Positions 33,596 to 41,812 of a DNA stretch of 61,597 nucleotides are shown piece after piece. Position 1 is the stretch's first letter, and each line of letters opens with the position of its first letter. The notes under the pieces are model-generated. The model worked only from the letters and a program-made list of their open reading frames with translations. It ran no database searches and had not been told where the DNA came from. The position numbers and the translations under genes are program-made. Source of the DNA: Spirochaetaceae bacterium (GTDB taxonomy: Bacteria > Spirochaetota > Spirochaetia > DSM-27196 > SKKC01); NCBI GenBank assembly GCA_007128315.1, contig SKXQ01000060.1, positions 1-61,597 on the forward strand. The letters are read 5' to 3'.

Positions 33596-34161
33596 TATCG
33601 ATCATTCTCCTGCTGTTCGGTGGATGCAGCTTTGCGGGCCGCCACTTCGCGGTCGCGTATGGAAACTTCGAGTTCTCCCAGGGACGCTTTTCCTCTGCGC
33701 TTGAACGGTATGAGTCTGCTCGTGAGTTTTCCCCGGATTCCGACTTCGAAAGTCTTCTCGATTTCAATCTCGGCAGTGTTCGGTATGCCATTGGTGATAT
33801 CGAGTTCGCAGTCGAGTACTGGGCGGCTGCAGAAGATACTGAAGACGCGGATGTGCGTTTTCGCAGCGTGTACAATCTTGGCGTCCTGCTCTTTCAGCAG
33901 GGCAGTTATCGTCAGGCTTATGAGAACTTCCGTTCGGCCCTCCGTGTTCAACCAGGAAATATGGAAGCAAAACATAATCTCGAACTCTCGTTCAGCCGTT
34001 GGCAGGCGTCAGGACCTTCACAGGCGGAAAGCAGGACCGAACGGACCGATGATGTTCCTTCCACCGCGGAGTCGCTGCTCGAAGAAATCCAGCGACGCAA
34101 TGCCGAGCGCTTTCGGGTTCGAGATGAAGTTCAGCCCCGGGGCGACGTAAATGACTGGTAA
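33577..34161 (+). CDS. TPR lipoprotein, BatC-like
   Basis: 194 residues. The N-terminus is a lipoprotein signal ending LFGGC. Two to three TPR repeats follow: YGNFEFSQGRFSSALERYESA, YNLGVLLFQQGSYRQAYENFRSAL and the linking segment, then a charged tail. BatC-type TPR proteins complete the Bat set. It overlaps the end of the BatB-like gene and the start of the Smr gene by 11 bp. Confidence 0.82.
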   Translation: MAKSVLISIILLLFGGCSFAGRHFAVAYGNFEFSQGRFSSALERYESAREFSPDSDFESLLDFNLGSVRYAIGDIEFAVEYWAAAEDTEDADVRFRSVYNLGVLLFQQGSYRQAYENFRSALRVQPGNMEAKHNLELSFSRWQASGPSQAESRTERTDDVPSTAESLLEEIQRRNAERFRVRDEVQPRGDVNDW

Positions 34162-34621
34162 CGACGACTTCGGACGCATTCTCGAGGAATGGGAACGGCG
34201 GCAGAATAAGCGAACTCGAACATCTGTTCGGAGTACACGGGACGCCTTTGAGAAAGCCATAGACCGATATCTGCCCGAACCGACGGATGCCAGACCTGAC
34301 GATCCTGCACCCACGCAGGTCAGGACCGATTTCGCTTCGATGCCATCCCAGGCGAAAATCGACCTGCACGGACTGACCTCTGTGGAAGCCGAAAAGCTCG
34401 TACGGGACTTTTTACAGACCTCGGCTCAGCAGGGTCTGAAAAAAGTCACAATCGTTCATGGCAAGGGAAACCACAGCGACGAAGGTGTATCCCGTCTGCG
34501 TGCTGTGGTACTCAGGGAACTGGAAAAAAGTCCCCTGGCTGGAAAGACAATGCGCCCACCGAGGAAATTCGGTGGATCAGGTGCTGTCTGGGTACTGATT
34601 CGCGACTATCTCTCGCGGTAG
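34151..34621 (+). CDS. Smr-domain protein
   Basis: 156 residues. An N-terminal charged linker precedes an Smr domain: [33 protein letters not shown] and the end VWVLIRDYL. LDxH and HGxG are its hallmark motifs. Stand-alone Smr domains are linked to nuclease activity on DNA or RNA and, in recent work on related proteins, to rescue of collided ribosomes. The last gene of the Bat run; its end overlaps infA by 16 bp in opposite orientation. Confidence 0.9.
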   Translation: MTGNDDFGRILEEWERRQNKRTRTSVRSTRDAFEKAIDRYLPEPTDARPDDPAPTQVRTDFASMPSQAKIDLHGLTSVEAEKLVRDFLQTSAQQGLKKVTIVHGKGNHSDEGVSRLRAVVLRELEKSPLAGKTMRPPRKFGGSGAVWVLIRDYLSR

Positions 34622-34824
34622 ATGATTCGCCCCCGCGTGAGGTCATAGGGAGACAGAGCGACCTTGACTTTGTCGCCAGGTACGATGCGTATATAGTGTT
34701 TTCGCATCTTACCGGAAAGATGTGTCAGAATCACATGGCCATTCTGCAGTTCTACCCGAAACATCGTGTTCGGAAGTGATTCTTTCACGATTCCTTCGAC
34801 TTCTATCGCCTCTTCTTTCGCCAC
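34606..34824 (-). CDS. infA: Translation initiation factor IF-1
   Basis: Exactly 72 residues, the standard IF-1 length, and one S1-like OB fold: [45 protein letters not shown] split by loops, and [20 protein letters not shown]-1 binds the A site of the 30S subunit in initiation. It is monocistronic here and is divergent from the DksA-like gene across the repeat-bearing gap. Confidence 0.98.
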   Translation of the reverse strand: MAKEEAIEVEGIVKESLPNTMFRVELQNGHVILTHLSGKMRKHYIRIVPGDKVKVALSPYDLTRGRIIYRER

Positions 34825-34917
34825 AGCATCTCCTTTTCAACGTTTATGTGTTGGTAGATGATTAAGCTATGGAGCTTTCGGCATCGTGTCAACCTACCTG
34901 ACGGTCAGCGAGCGTGA

Positions 34918-35012
34918 ACCCCGGAACCGGAGAACTTCAGAAACCCCGGGCTAAGTATATGGTGTGCAGCGGCTTAGGCCCGGTCCATCACCAGAGTGGT
35001 GGACAGTTGTTA
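34918..35012. repeat. Dispersed 95-bp repeat, copy B
   Basis: Partner of 22-116 over the same length without gaps. A stronger form of the stem is present: CGGGCTAAG (34947-34955) pairs with CTTAGGCCCG (34973-34982) apart from one bulged G. One pair is G-C here and A-T in copy A, and another is G-C here and G-T there, which hints at selection for the fold. It fills most of the gap between infA and the DksA-like gene; the rest of 34825-35094 shows no gene. Confidence 0.75.
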
Positions 35013-35094
35013 CAAAATATGTCATAACCCCACTTTACTTTATGCAGACCCGACCTTACACCATATCTGCATAGTCGACGAGGGAGAGGTTGCA

Positions 35095-35451
35095 ATGGAT
35101 CAGGAATTTGTACAGCGAATGAAGGAAAGACTGCTCCAGATGAAGACGGAGATTCTTGAGAATCTTGCCCAGGAAAGCGCCGAGTTCAAGGAAATCGTGG
35201 CAACCGGCGAACAGAAGGATATCGTCGATATTGCCAGTACAGACATAGACAAGAACGTGCTCAGTACACTCGGAAATCAGGAGATGAAGAGTCTGCGTCT
35301 GATCGAGAGTGCCTTGTCGCGCATCGAGAACGGTGTCTATGGAACCTGCCTGAAGACCGGTAAGCCCATCCCGAAAGAGCGCCTGGAAGCCATACCGTAC
35401 GCATTGTACACGATCGACTACCAGAACGAACTTGAACGACGAAACCGATAG
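35095..35451 (+). CDS. DksA/TraR-family protein without zinc cysteines
   Basis: 118 residues from the ATG behind AGGGAGAGG. The coiled-coil part is residues 1-75; the C-terminal globule is recognisable (LSRIENGVYGTCLKTGKPIPKERLEAIPYALYTIDYQ, split over two segments), but only one cysteine of the C4 zinc finger is left. DksA binds the secondary channel of RNA polymerase and works with ppGpp; cysteine-poor versions function without zinc. The coiled-coil tip has DIVDIASTDID in place of the DxxDxA motif, which is a good match (D-I-V-D-I-A). Confidence 0.88.
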   Translation: MDQEFVQRMKERLLQMKTEILENLAQESAEFKEIVATGEQKDIVDIASTDIDKNVLSTLGNQEMKSLRLIESALSRIENGVYGTCLKTGKPIPKERLEAIPYALYTIDYQNELERRNR

Positions 35452-35530
35452 GAGCCAGGGCTGAACCGGACACGAAACTAAACATGAACGTACGTATATC
35501 CGATATTAATGGTATTGGAGTGGTATACGT

Positions 35531-35878
35531 ATGTCTGTCAATGGCACGTGGACATCAATACAGGTCAGCCCGGCTACCGTCATCGGCGCGCGGTTTCATC
35601 CAGGTAAAGTGAGTCTCCCGGTATCGAACATGCATACCTATGCAAGCTTCGATCATGTGCGTGGCGTTCCGTCACCCGTAGAAGGTGGGGGCTACTCGAT
35701 CAGTCGTCTCCAGATCATAAACAGTATACTCGAACGAATGACCGCCTCAGAAACTTTGCCCGAACCCGCATCGGTCGACGAAGCCTCGGAGCGACTTGCT
35801 TCAAGCCTGCAGAAGTCAGTATACGGATCAGCGTATGGAAACTACATCGCCGGAGAGTCTCTGAGCTTTAGCGCGTAA
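35531..35878 (+). CDS. Hypothetical 115-residue protein
   Basis: I do not recognise this family. The frame begins MSVNGTWTSIQVSP, has a Gly/Ser-rich middle (PSPVEGGGYSISRLQIIN) and ends GNYIAGESLSFSA. No signal peptide, membrane helix or catalytic motif is visible. GGAG lies about 12 bases before the ATG. It is convergent with the MBL gene, whose stop is 13 bp away. The composition is compatible with a real protein and no competing frame is better. Confidence 0.5.
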   Translation: MSVNGTWTSIQVSPATVIGARFHPGKVSLPVSNMHTYASFDHVRGVPSPVEGGGYSISRLQIINSILERMTASETLPEPASVDEASERLASSLQKSVYGSAYGNYIAGESLSFSA

Positions 35879-35891
35879 GCCGTGTCTGCGG

Positions 35892-36575
35892 TCAGATCAT
35901 TAAATGATCAACGGAGAAATCATTACTGGATTTCTCCCTCTCGACGGTGGTGTCTGGTCCGTGCCCGGGAAACAGCCGTGTCTCGTCCGGTAGTATAAAA
36001 ATTCTCTCACGTACACTCTGCTCTATCGTCAAATCATTTCCACCGGCAAAGTCGGTGCGCCCGATGGCCTTGAAGAACACCGTGTCGCCGGTCCACGCCA
36101 TTGCAAGCGAGTCACTGTAGATCGTAACGCTGCCTTCCGTGTGGCCGGGGGTGTGAATCACGGTCAGATCCGTGTCCGGGATGACAAATCCGTCACGCAT
36201 CGAGGTAACTTGACCCGGCCGAAGGTCAAAAAGCCGGTCGAAGGCGGAAAGACCTTCATCGCCGAAGGGTTCAAAGATACTGCGAGCACGATCTGCACTG
36301 TCGTTTTCGAGAAAGTGCATGTCTTTCTCGTGCAGATAGACAGGGATCTGCAGCGCGTCGGTGTCGTATTTCGCCCGTATTCCGTTGCAGGCTGAAAGAT
36401 GGTCGATGTGACCATGGGTCAGCACGATGGCGACCGGACGAACATTCAATACCTCCAGTCTCGAAAGGATGGTTTCAGGCTCGGCTCCGGGGTCGATTAC
36501 GAGACATTCCTTTTTTCCGGTGGTCACGATGTATGTGTTGGTATGAAAAGGTCCTACTATGATTCGCTCAATCAT
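35892..36575 (-). CDS. MBL-fold hydrolase, glyoxalase II-like
   Basis: 227 residues from the ATG giving MIERIIVGPF. The metallo-beta-lactamase motif is LTHGHIDHL (HxHxDH), with further ligands in HTPGHTEGS, WTGDTVFF and FPGHGPDT. The start (VGPFHTNTYIV) and DPGAEPETI match the glyoxalase II-like YcbL group, which hydrolyses thioesters and uses two metal ions. Divergent from, and slightly spaced from, the following membrane protein. The longer frame upstream is not supported. Confidence 0.88.
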   Translation of the reverse strand: MIERIIVGPFHTNTYIVTTGKKECLVIDPGAEPETILSRLEVLNVRPVAIVLTHGHIDHLSACNGIRAKYDTDALQIPVYLHEKDMHFLENDSADRARSIFEPFGDEGLSAFDRLFDLRPGQVTSMRDGFVIPDTDLTVIHTPGHTEGSVTIYSDSLAMAWTGDTVFFKAIGRTDFAGGNDLTIEQSVRERIFILPDETRLFPGHGPDTTVEREKSSNDFSVDHLMI

Positions 36576-36629
36576 GCTATGCTCGTTTTTCACAATACTC
36601 GAGTACGCAGGCAACCGCAAGTCGAAATC

Positions 36630-37577
36630 ATGTCCAGTTTTTATCTTGCTCTTCTTATAGCAATCGTTTTCTATGTAATTATACCCGGAGCGGGAGCGGT
36701 CTTCGTGCGGGCTAAATGGCGTCGCTTCAGGCGGGCACTGTATCATGCAGCATCACTGCCTCAGGCGTCGTACGGTGATATCAGGGCGATTCGTGATGGT
36801 GATCCGACCGCCCGCGAGCGGTGTTTCTTCGGAAAGCTTGAAGCGCTACACGGTGACAACAGGATATGGCTTCGTGACGGATCGTCGAGTGTGGAAGTTG
36901 ATATGGCCGATGCCCAACTGGTTGTCCTCCCGCCGTACCAGGACCCGTATCGGTCATTGCCGCCGACAAACAGAGTCGATTTTCCGAATGAAACTCCACA
37001 GATGATCCCGTGGCGACGCGTCACAAGCCTCACGGAAGGCAGCGATGTTTTTGCCGCGGGGATGCTGACCCGGCAGGATGGAAATGCCGTGTACTCGCGG
37101 GTACACGACTCGGTTCCCCTCGTACTCCTCTTCGACGGCCCGGTTGAACACGTTCTCGAGCGTGCGGTCTGGACCGGCAGACAACGAAACGAGTACTGGA
37201 GCCTCGTGACACCAGTCGCGTTGCTGTCCGGTATGTTTGCACTATCCATCCTCTCAATGCAGGTCATGGCCGTGTCCTATGTTGATGCACTCTTGACGCT
37301 CGGGCTTGCGGGTATTCCCGTACTGCCGTTGTTACCACCAGCGGTCCCCGGCTACTTCCTGTACCGACGACTCTGGAGGCACGGTAGATCGTATCGTGCA
37401 GCCCGCGACGGTCTTCGCCTTTCTCGTGTGTTTCTCGCATCAACCGAGCACAACGAAGGCATTCGGCGCAATCAGCGGCGGGCAGTGTTATATGAGCTCG
37501 CAGCGGTGGCTGTTCTTTCGATAAGCGTTTTCGGGAATTATATCGTTGCGGTGCGCTTGCTGGCACTGCTTCTGTGA
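36630..37577 (+). CDS. Membrane protein of unknown family
   Basis: 315 residues from the ATG giving MSSFYLALLIA. One N-terminal helix (about 4-25), then a 165-residue soluble part with a beta-rich pattern and segments such as FFGKLEALHGDNRIWLRDG and VFAAGMLTRQDGNAVYS, which look like two OB-like or SH3-like modules. Three further helices follow (about 190-310). I cannot assign a family. GH/peptidase-type motifs are absent. The next gene, 61 bp on, is the DUF212 protein. Confidence 0.6.
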   Translation: MSSFYLALLIAIVFYVIIPGAGAVFVRAKWRRFRRALYHAASLPQASYGDIRAIRDGDPTARERCFFGKLEALHGDNRIWLRDGSSSVEVDMADAQLVVLPPYQDPYRSLPPTNRVDFPNETPQMIPWRRVTSLTEGSDVFAAGMLTRQDGNAVYSRVHDSVPLVLLFDGPVEHVLERAVWTGRQRNEYWSLVTPVALLSGMFALSILSMQVMAVSYVDALLTLGLAGIPVLPLLPPAVPGYFLYRRLWRHGRSYRAARDGLRLSRVFLASTEHNEGIRRNQRRAVLYELAAVAVLSISVFGNYIVAVRLLALLL

Positions 37578-37638
37578 ATGCTTGCGAACCTTGACACAGT
37601 AGCGGCCCTGCCACAAACTGTCGAAGGTTCAGGAGACA

Positions 37639-38106
37639 TTGTTGCGTTCGGTGTATGTACTTATAGTTCACCCCGTTTTCCTCAGTGCATTTTTCAGCTG
37701 GCTTATAGCACAACTGATCAAGTCGGTGCTCAGTGCGGTTCGAAATCCTGCACGAGGTCCCGGTGAGGCAATCGTTACGATTTTCTGGCGTACCGGTGGA
37801 ATGCCTTCCAGCCACAGTTCCATGGTAACGGCACTGGCGACATCGATCGGTTTTGCGGAGGGTATTGGAAGTTCGATTTTCATCCTGTCGTTGTGCTACG
37901 GAGCCGTAGTGATTCGGGATGCGCTCGGAGTCCGAAGAGCGGCCGGTCTGCAGGCTCAGGCGCTTAATCGGCTTGGACAACAGGTAGCGCACAGCAGCGA
38001 GATCACGTTCTCACCAGTTCGCGAGATCAACGGTCATACGTCGGCCGAAGTCAGCGTCGGAGTGCTCCTGGGTTTCTTTATTGCTGTCGCCTTCAGTATT
38101 CTTTGA
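37639..38106 (+). CDS. Divergent PAP2-family membrane protein (DUF212)
   Basis: 155 residues with about four helices. The family marks are FFSWLIAQLIKSV near the start, RTGGMPSSHSSMVTALA in the middle and a final GHTSAEVSVGVLLG with VVIRDALGVRR between. SSHS and GHT are the PAP2-like phosphatase residues, which makes a lipid phosphatase role likely, though DUF212 proteins are uncharacterised. Starts at TTG (37639 or 37642) behind AGGAGA. Its 3' end overlaps the frame of the next gene. Confidence 0.85.
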   Translation: MLRSVYVLIVHPVFLSAFFSWLIAQLIKSVLSAVRNPARGPGEAIVTIFWRTGGMPSSHSSMVTALATSIGFAEGIGSSIFILSLCYGAVVIRDALGVRRAAGLQAQALNRLGQQVAHSSEITFSPVREINGHTSAEVSVGVLLGFFIAVAFSIL

Positions 38107-38119
38107 GAAGCATGGAATA

Positions 38120-39769
38120 GTGAGTTCATCCGGCGGTTCGACCCGTGTTTCAGTTTATATGTTTTGCATGATGGTAGCTGCGCTGCAGATTGTCGGTTCG
38201 ACCGACCTGCATTCAGACGGGGTGGATGTATCCGTGCATCACAACACGCTATCCACACGAGACACCGCCTCCATGTGGCGCGTATCCCGACCCGTTGTTG
38301 TTCGCAATGCAGCAGACTCCGAGCAGTTTACAGCAGAGCTTGAGGCGTATATCGGACGACCGGTAGTGTCAAGATTCACCTTCCCGTTGTACGTCTCCGC
38401 CTTCAACGGTGAACTGCATCAGGTGGCTTTGAGCGAAATCGGAGACAGGCTTCTCGCTGACGATCCACGACGAGATCCCTTCATGGATGCTGCCCGCCAG
38501 TTGTTCGAAGCGCAGTGGAACAATCAGGAGGCTCATCTCCTGTATGTTTTACCGGGTGACGAAGAACTTACGTCCGCTGAGATCGGCGCGGCGCTTGAAT
38601 ATGCCGCACACGAGACCGAGGGGGCCACTCACGACGACTTCCACATACTATCTGCGACGGAGTCCTCTACAGGTGGTCTGTTTCGCTTCGGACCGTTGCT
38701 GATTCTGCCGGTAATGCTGTTTTTTGACCGTCGGGACAGAAGGGTGTTGCTGCGCATAACGGTTCCTGGTATCGCTACGGTTATCCCGTTTGTAACGCTC
38801 CTGCCTTTTATTCTGTTCTATCGCGTTGTCGAGCTGTTTGCGGTGTTGCTGTTCGTTCACGTGCTCAGGACGATTCGGACACAACACACGCATGCCCGGT
38901 CTGCTCTCTGTCGGATGTTTCCGGCAGCGGTCTCGGTGTTCTGGCTCATCACTGCCTCCGGCAGCGCATTCACGGTCTTCCAGTACGGACACGGTCTGGC
39001 TTTTTTCCTGACAGTCTCGGGCTCGGTTTTCAGCGCGTACGTGTTCTGGAAACACATGGTACGTCCTCAGGCGACCGATCACAGACTGTTTATCGCCGTA
39101 CCCATGGTGCGGGAACGACCGTCAGTCAGCCCTCTGCTTTCGGCAATGTTTCTGCTCGTGCTCGGTGTTTCAGCAGGCGTTTTCACCGGCTCAGCGGAGG
39201 CTCCGGTGTTCCGTGTCCCGGTTCCGGTCCATGTAATGTCTGAAGGTGCGGTCGAAAATGACCTGTTCCTCAGAAGCATCGCGGAGTTCACGGTTCGCTC
39301 CGACGGCGAGCACTATCCTTCTCTCGGGTCCTACGTTGCCCACCGGCATTTCCAGACCTCGGTGGCGCACGCAAGAGATCTGAGTCAGCTGGAGTTTGGT
39401 ATTCCGGAGCCGGGAAGTCGTATTGTACGACCGCGTTTTGAGCGAGTTCCCAACGGAGGGTTCCGGGGCTGGACCGAGGATGTGTTCGTGTTTGATGATC
39501 AGTGGTTCAGTGCCACATTTGATCCTTCTTCAAGCATTGCAGCACGGCTCTTCCTGTCGGAGCCTGGTCCCATGATTGTTGATCAGCGTCGCGTTCACCC
39601 CGGGGGCTTCGTGACAAGACCTCTTGAGCTACCAATCCTGCCTGCAGCCGGACTTGCTGTCCTGAGTCTCGTGTTCTTCGTAGGACGCTATCTCCACGTT
39701 CGGCGGCTCCCTGGCGTCGAAAAAGTACTCACCGTGGGAGCGTCGCCTCACTCCGGTCGAGCAGCGTAA
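38120..39769 (+). CDS. Large membrane protein of unknown family
   Basis: About 549 residues from a GTG that keeps a sensible signal-anchor (VSVYMFCMMVAALQIVG). Residues about 25-190 would be outside the membrane. Five or six helices follow (about 200-330) in a dense cluster, then one helix (about 355-375), a second exposed part and a C-terminal helix (LAVLSLVFFVGRYL). No known motif is seen. The first exposed part, with EEAHLL-type alternating charge and DEELTSAEIGAAL, faintly recalls TPM-domain proteins. Located directly after the DUF212 gene, in frame overlap or 13 bp apart depending on the start. Confidence 0.6.
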   Translation: MSSSGGSTRVSVYMFCMMVAALQIVGSTDLHSDGVDVSVHHNTLSTRDTASMWRVSRPVVVRNAADSEQFTAELEAYIGRPVVSRFTFPLYVSAFNGELHQVALSEIGDRLLADDPRRDPFMDAARQLFEAQWNNQEAHLLYVLPGDEELTSAEIGAALEYAAHETEGATHDDFHILSATESSTGGLFRFGPLLILPVMLFFDRRDRRVLLRITVPGIATVIPFVTLLPFILFYRVVELFAVLLFVHVLRTIRTQHTHARSALCRMFPAAVSVFWLITASGSAFTVFQYGHGLAFFLTVSGSVFSAYVFWKHMVRPQATDHRLFIAVPMVRERPSVSPLLSAMFLLVLGVSAGVFTGSAEAPVFRVPVPVHVMSEGAVENDLFLRSIAEFTVRSDGEHYPSLGSYVAHRHFQTSVAHARDLSQLEFGIPEPGSRIVRPRFERVPNGGFRGWTEDVFVFDDQWFSATFDPSSSIAARLFLSEPGPMIVDQRRVHPGGFVTRPLELPILPAAGLAVLSLVFFVGRYLHVRRLPGVEKVLTVGASPHSGRAA

Positions 39770-39810
39770 ACCAGCCTGCGCGCAGATATCCTGTATACAA
39801 TTTTCGACAT

Positions 39811-40254
39811 ATGCGCTATCCTGTGGTTCTCATGGAGTCACGACAATACAGTATTGAGTTGTTTGCACACGTCTTCAGGGCACTTTCGGACGAAACCCGT
39901 CTTCGTATCGTCCGACTGCTGCTTCACGCCGATGCCGGTCTCTGTGTGTGTGAGCTGGTATCGGCTCTCGAGCTCCCTCAGTATCAGGTTTCCCGTCATC
40001 TGGGAGTCCTGAAAACTGCGGGGCTGGTACACGTAGAGCGCAAAGGTACCTGGTCATATTATCGAATGGCACACGACGAACTGATCGAACCGCTGATCGA
40101 AGGGCTTGCGAAATCTTTCGGGCCACTGACATCAGATTACACGGGGGATCTGCAGCGACTTGACAGAAGACTCTCTCTGCGCGCCGACGGATTATGTGTG
40201 GTTGGCTTCGTCGAGTCATCGGAGCTGCAGCAAACTCCGGTGTCTTCGAAGTGA
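39811..40254 (+). CDS. ArsR-family repressor with CxC metal/metalloid motif
   Basis: 147 residues; Met8 (MESRQYSIEL) is an alternative start. The winged-helix core is standard: HVFRALSDETRLRIVRLLL, the recognition helix YQVSRHLGVLKTAGLV and the wing ERKGTWSYYRM. The helix before it carries GLCVCELV, the CVC of arsenic-sensing ArsR proteins, but the third ligand Cys of E. coli ArsR is Val. It should bind a thiophilic metal or metalloid with two cysteines or use another ligand. It precedes a chemoreceptor by 11 bp, which suggests both share its regulon. Confidence 0.88.
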   Translation: MRYPVVLMESRQYSIELFAHVFRALSDETRLRIVRLLLHADAGLCVCELVSALELPQYQVSRHLGVLKTAGLVHVERKGTWSYYRMAHDELIEPLIEGLAKSFGPLTSDYTGDLQRLDRRLSLRADGLCVVGFVESSELQQTPVSSK

Positions 40255-40265
40255 GGTTAGATGGC

Positions 40266-41501
40266 ATGCTCGACGAAGAAATTGTCGCAGATTCACCGAA
40301 GGATACAGACCAGTCCTTCATGACCAGCTCGGAGCACGAAGAACTCCGGCTCCTCAGGGAACGGTGTCGTGATCAGGCGGAAGAAATACGGCGTTTGACC
40401 GATCCGGGTTATCAGATTCTTGATGGCTTCGTTCGCCTTTGCCCGTATCTCGAGCAGGTTCTCGGACAGCGCTTCATTCTTGCGGTCAGTAAAGAATTTG
40501 ACTACAGACATGATCCGGATCGTGAACTACTGGACCGTAATTCGAACGAGGCAAAAACGAACGATCCCTCGTATCGTGGATTCCGGGACGTGTTTCGAAG
40601 CGGTCACGGAATTCGGCTCGTCCACAGTCACATCTCGGCGAACCAGAGTGTATATCAGACGACACCGTCCGGCGAAAAGGTACCTATGCAGGAGTATCTC
40701 ATGCCGCCTTCAATGAGAGCCGGAGGACTTGAAATCGCCTCGGATCACAGGACTGCGATGTATTCGGCTATAGATACAGGAGCGCCGGTCTCGGCGGCTG
40801 TTCCCGCGCAGGTACTTGGTGTTCCTCTGTACTCTCAGGCCTTTCCGGTCTTCGATGCTGAAGGGGTCCTGGTCGGTGGTGTCTCCTTCGCAGTTGATAT
40901 TTCGGCCGTTCTCGATATGGCCGCGGAGCTGGCGAACATCGAAGGACGTGACGAGGATGCCCAGCTCGATACGCTCAGGAGTCTGCTCGACAGTGAACTC
41001 TCTCGAGTCAGCACCGCAGCACGCGACGCTCGCGAGCGATCGGATACATCACTGAAATGGGCGCAGGACATTAAAGAGCGGGGTGCAGTGGTACTGGATA
41101 TCGCCGAGCAGTTGAACGTTCTGGCCATTAATACGGCGATAGAAGCGAGCAAGGTCGGCGCAAACGGGAAGGGTGTGAGCGTAATCGCATCGAAGATGAA
41201 AGAGCTTTCGATCCGTACATCTCAGTCGGTTAGAGAGATAGATCGACAGACTGTTTCGCTCAGCGCTGCGTCGGACGATACGCGAAAGAACAGCGAGCTG
41301 GTTTTCAGCGGTGCATCTGAACTGCTCAAGGAAATGTCAGTACTGTCCGAGGTGTCCGCGGAAATCGGCGAACAGAAGAAGCGTCTCATGCTTCTGGTCC
41401 ACGGTTCGCTGTCGAGTATGTTTCACCGGCATGAAGACATCGACAGGATCCTGAAGCTTGTTGACCGCGAACAGACAGGTATGAGAGATAAAGCACGTTG
41501 A
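40266..41501 (+). CDS. Soluble chemoreceptor with unknown sensor domain
   Basis: 411 residues and no membrane segment. Residues about 25-250 are a sensor, perhaps PAS/Cache-like (YQTTPSGEKVPMQEYLMPP, YSQAFPVFDAEGVLVGGVSFAVDIS), preceded by a coiled coil. The signalling helices follow, with the tip DIAEQLNVLAINTAIEASKVGANGKGVSVIASKMKELS, a variant of the normal hairpin. There is no HAMP domain. The start ATG is in frame behind GAGGTT. It lies between ArsR and a thioredoxin-like gene, which overlap or follow closely. Confidence 0.85.
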   Translation: MLDEEIVADSPKDTDQSFMTSSEHEELRLLRERCRDQAEEIRRLTDPGYQILDGFVRLCPYLEQVLGQRFILAVSKEFDYRHDPDRELLDRNSNEAKTNDPSYRGFRDVFRSGHGIRLVHSHISANQSVYQTTPSGEKVPMQEYLMPPSMRAGGLEIASDHRTAMYSAIDTGAPVSAAVPAQVLGVPLYSQAFPVFDAEGVLVGGVSFAVDISAVLDMAAELANIEGRDEDAQLDTLRSLLDSELSRVSTAARDARERSDTSLKWAQDIKERGAVVLDIAEQLNVLAINTAIEASKVGANGKGVSVIASKMKELSIRTSQSVREIDRQTVSLSAASDDTRKNSELVFSGASELLKEMSVLSEVSAEIGEQKKRLMLLVHGSLSSMFHRHEDIDRILKLVDREQTGMRDKAR

Positions 41502-41812
41502 GTACAGATGAACTGGCGGAAATCCTTCATACGAACCCTGCAGTACTCGTGTACGCCACAACGACGGATTGTGGCGTGTGCACGTCGCTTCGACCGAAAA
41601 TAGAGGCATTACAGCGGGACCATTTCCCGCGACTGCTGCTGCTTCCGATCCACCTCGATCAGAGTCCGGACGTTTCCTCAGATCTCATGATCAATGCGGT
41701 TCCGACGGTACTCTGTTTCTTCGACGGGAAAGAACATTTGCGCAAGGTACGAGTCTTTGGCATTGAAGAGCTGAGAGAGGCCATACAACGGCCATACGAC
41801 CTTATGTTCTGA
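41498..41812 (+). CDS. Thioredoxin-like protein
   Basis: 104 residues. Thioredoxin fold with the redox pair CGVC (TTDCGVCTSL), the cis-Pro segment NAVPTVLCF and the last strand. The active site differs from CGPC, and the protein is small. Starts at TTG overlapping the chemoreceptor stop (TTGA), so translation is coupled. It could reduce the chemoreceptor or ArsR cysteines, or simply protect them; no direct evidence. Converges on the aldolase gene with no gap. Confidence 0.85.
   Translation: MSTDELAEILHTNPAVLVYATTTDCGVCTSLRPKIEALQRDHFPRLLLLPIHLDQSPDVSSDLMINAVPTVLCFFDGKEHLRKVRVFGIEELREAIQRPYDLMF

Noticed and set aside
35895-35909. Perfect 15-base palindrome GATCATTAAATGATC near two convergent stops
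   Set aside because: It lies in the last codons of the MBL gene, is AT-rich and has no T-run, so it is a poor terminator.
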